Below, in pieces: positions 6,945 through 8,111 of a stretch of 8,111 bases of DNA; positions within the stretch are counted from its first letter, which is position 1, and each line of letters opens with the position of its first letter. The stretch lies in assembly GCA_964627045.1 (NCBI GenBank), contig CAZVIK010000182.1, forward strand, positions 1 to 8,111, given 5' to 3'. A program made the position numbers and the translations under genes. This DNA comes from CAZVIK01 sp964627045 (lineage in GTDB: Bacteria; Acidobacteriota; Terriglobia; Bryobacterales; Bryobacteraceae). The notes under the pieces were generated by a model. That model made no database searches. It saw nothing but the letters and a program-made list of their open reading frames with translations, and was not told the origin of the DNA.

Positions 6945-7490
6945 TGTCGGCGCCCCGGGCCGATTCCGCTCCACCTCCACTACCGCTTCGACCAGCCCGG
7001 CCCCGGTCAGATCCAGATCCCGCTGCGGATTGACTGGATGGCGGACCGCACGCCGGTATGGCAATAGGACTGGGTGACGTTCGAAATCGGACCTGGCACG
7101 CCGCAGGATCGCGCCAGTTGGCCGGACAGCTTTTCCTCAGCAAATCGAGACGATGCCAGCCCCGCCCGCCCCGGTCACCCTTCAGACCGCGAGCGCACGC
7201 ACCCTCGTCCTGCGCCCCACCCGGTCGGCTTCCGGTATGCCGCCAACGCCATCGCGCAAAGAAACCCGTCGGCCGCAGGCCCGATCCGCTCTCTCCGCCA
7301 CAACCTCCCGGACACCCGTGCGCTTGACGCGGCGGCGCTGACGGTCTTCCTCGCGCAGCTCGCCGCCAGCCTTGTCTCACATTGATACCGCGCAAACCGC
7401 ATCGCCACGCCCGACACCCGTTACGGCCTTGCCGTGCGCCCCAGCCCCGACGCAGACCACGCACTCCTCGGCCACTTCGCACTTTTGAGT
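6945..7490 (+). pseudogene. Decayed, N-terminally truncated gene with two in-frame stops
   Basis: One plus-strand frame carries protein-like sequence across two stops, TAG at 7065-7067 and TGA at 7383-7385. First comes IPLHLHYRFDQPGPGQIQIP...MADRTPVWQ, then DWVTFEIGPGTPQDRASW, then after a poorer stretch RYAANAIAQRNPSAAGPIRSL...DTRALDAAALTVFLAQLA, and after the second stop NRIATPDTRYGLAVRPSPDADHALLGHFALL. The first part looks like a beta-sandwich ending in a 'DW..FEI' strand. The middle looks like a HEAT-type helical repeat; I recall this arrangement from acidobacterial proteins but cannot name the family. There is no start or ribosome binding site, and the frame begins right after the peptidase stop. 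Runs of Arg, Pro and Ser between the parts (about 7140-7225) suggest small frameshifts. The same frame then drifts through the rRNA terminator to TGA at 7542. Confidence 0.45.
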
Positions 7491-7504
7491 GGGGAATCGC
7501 CCAA

Positions 7505-7540
7505 GAAATACAAAAGGCCCGGTCTTTCAACCGGGCCTTC
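7505..7540 (-). terminator. Rho-independent terminator of the rRNA operon
   Basis: On the minus strand a 10-pair stem (arms 7530-7539 and 7514-7523, AAGGCCCGGT/ACCGGGCCTT) closes a 6-base loop and is followed by TTTTGTATTT. It starts about 9 bases after the 5S 3' end. It has all the hallmarks of an intrinsic terminator and marks the end of the rRNA transcript. Confidence 0.92.
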
Positions 7541-7548
7541 GTGATTTA

Positions 7549-7666
<118 letters not shown>

Positions 7667-7677
7667 ACTGTTTCGGT

Positions 7678-7693
7678 GCCGGGTTTACCCGGC
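7678..7693 (-). other. Hairpin in the 23S-5S spacer
   Basis: GCCGGGT and ACCCGGC (7678-7684 and 7687-7693) form a near-perfect palindrome in the 80-base spacer between 23S and 5S. The stem is 7 pairs or, sterically, 6 with a 4-base loop. It lies about 12 bases before the 5S 5' end and could guide precursor cleavage. It lacks a U tract, so it is not expected to terminate. Confidence 0.4.
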
Positions 7694-7749
7694 CCCGAGA
7701 ATATCGACGGTTCGCTACACAAACCACTCAATGCCAAAAGTAGATTTTA

Positions 7750-8111
<362 letters not shown>

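Overview
The window is GC-rich DNA that most likely comes from an acidobacterium, probably of the Solibacter/Bryobacter type. The evidence is a VWFA-related Acidobacterial-domain protein, a carboxypeptidase-regulatory-like C-terminus of the kind common in that phylum, several exported enzymes, and a 23S-5S rRNA pair. The taxonomic call is an inference from gene content; the partial 23S could settle it.

Layout from left to right. A strong hairpin (26-54) lies just beyond a minus-strand group II PLP-dependent decarboxylase-like gene (115-1461). Positions 1465-2279 hold no intact gene, only two broken ones joined at their truncated 5' ends: the minus-strand C-terminus of a carboxypeptidase-regulatory-like protein (1588-1810) and a plus-strand helical fragment (about 1811-2232). 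Next is a minus-strand, Tat-exported member of the mandelate racemase branch of the enolase superfamily (2280-3674), with a clear ribosome binding site. A divergent intergenic region of about 360 bases leads to a plus-strand VWFA-related secreted protein (4034-6049), followed 83 bases later by a secreted HExxH metallopeptidase-like protein (6133-6942). Immediately after that stop codon lies a decayed, N-terminally truncated gene (about 6945-7490) with two in-frame stops. The right end is the distal part of an rRNA operon on the minus strand: the 3' part of 23S (7750-8111), a spacer, 5S (7549-7666), and a textbook rho-independent terminator (7505-7540).

Functional picture. The two exported plus-strand proteins may form a small envelope or secretion unit. 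The exported enolase-superfamily enzyme suggests periplasmic processing of sugar acids, although its substrate cannot be read from sequence. The decarboxylase-like enzyme is probably cytoplasmic and shows no clear link to its neighbours. I see no CRISPR array, insertion sequence, tRNA, phage gene or defence system. The clearest unusual signal is the number of broken gene ends (three in 8 kb), which points to past rearrangement or an assembly junction rather than to a new system.
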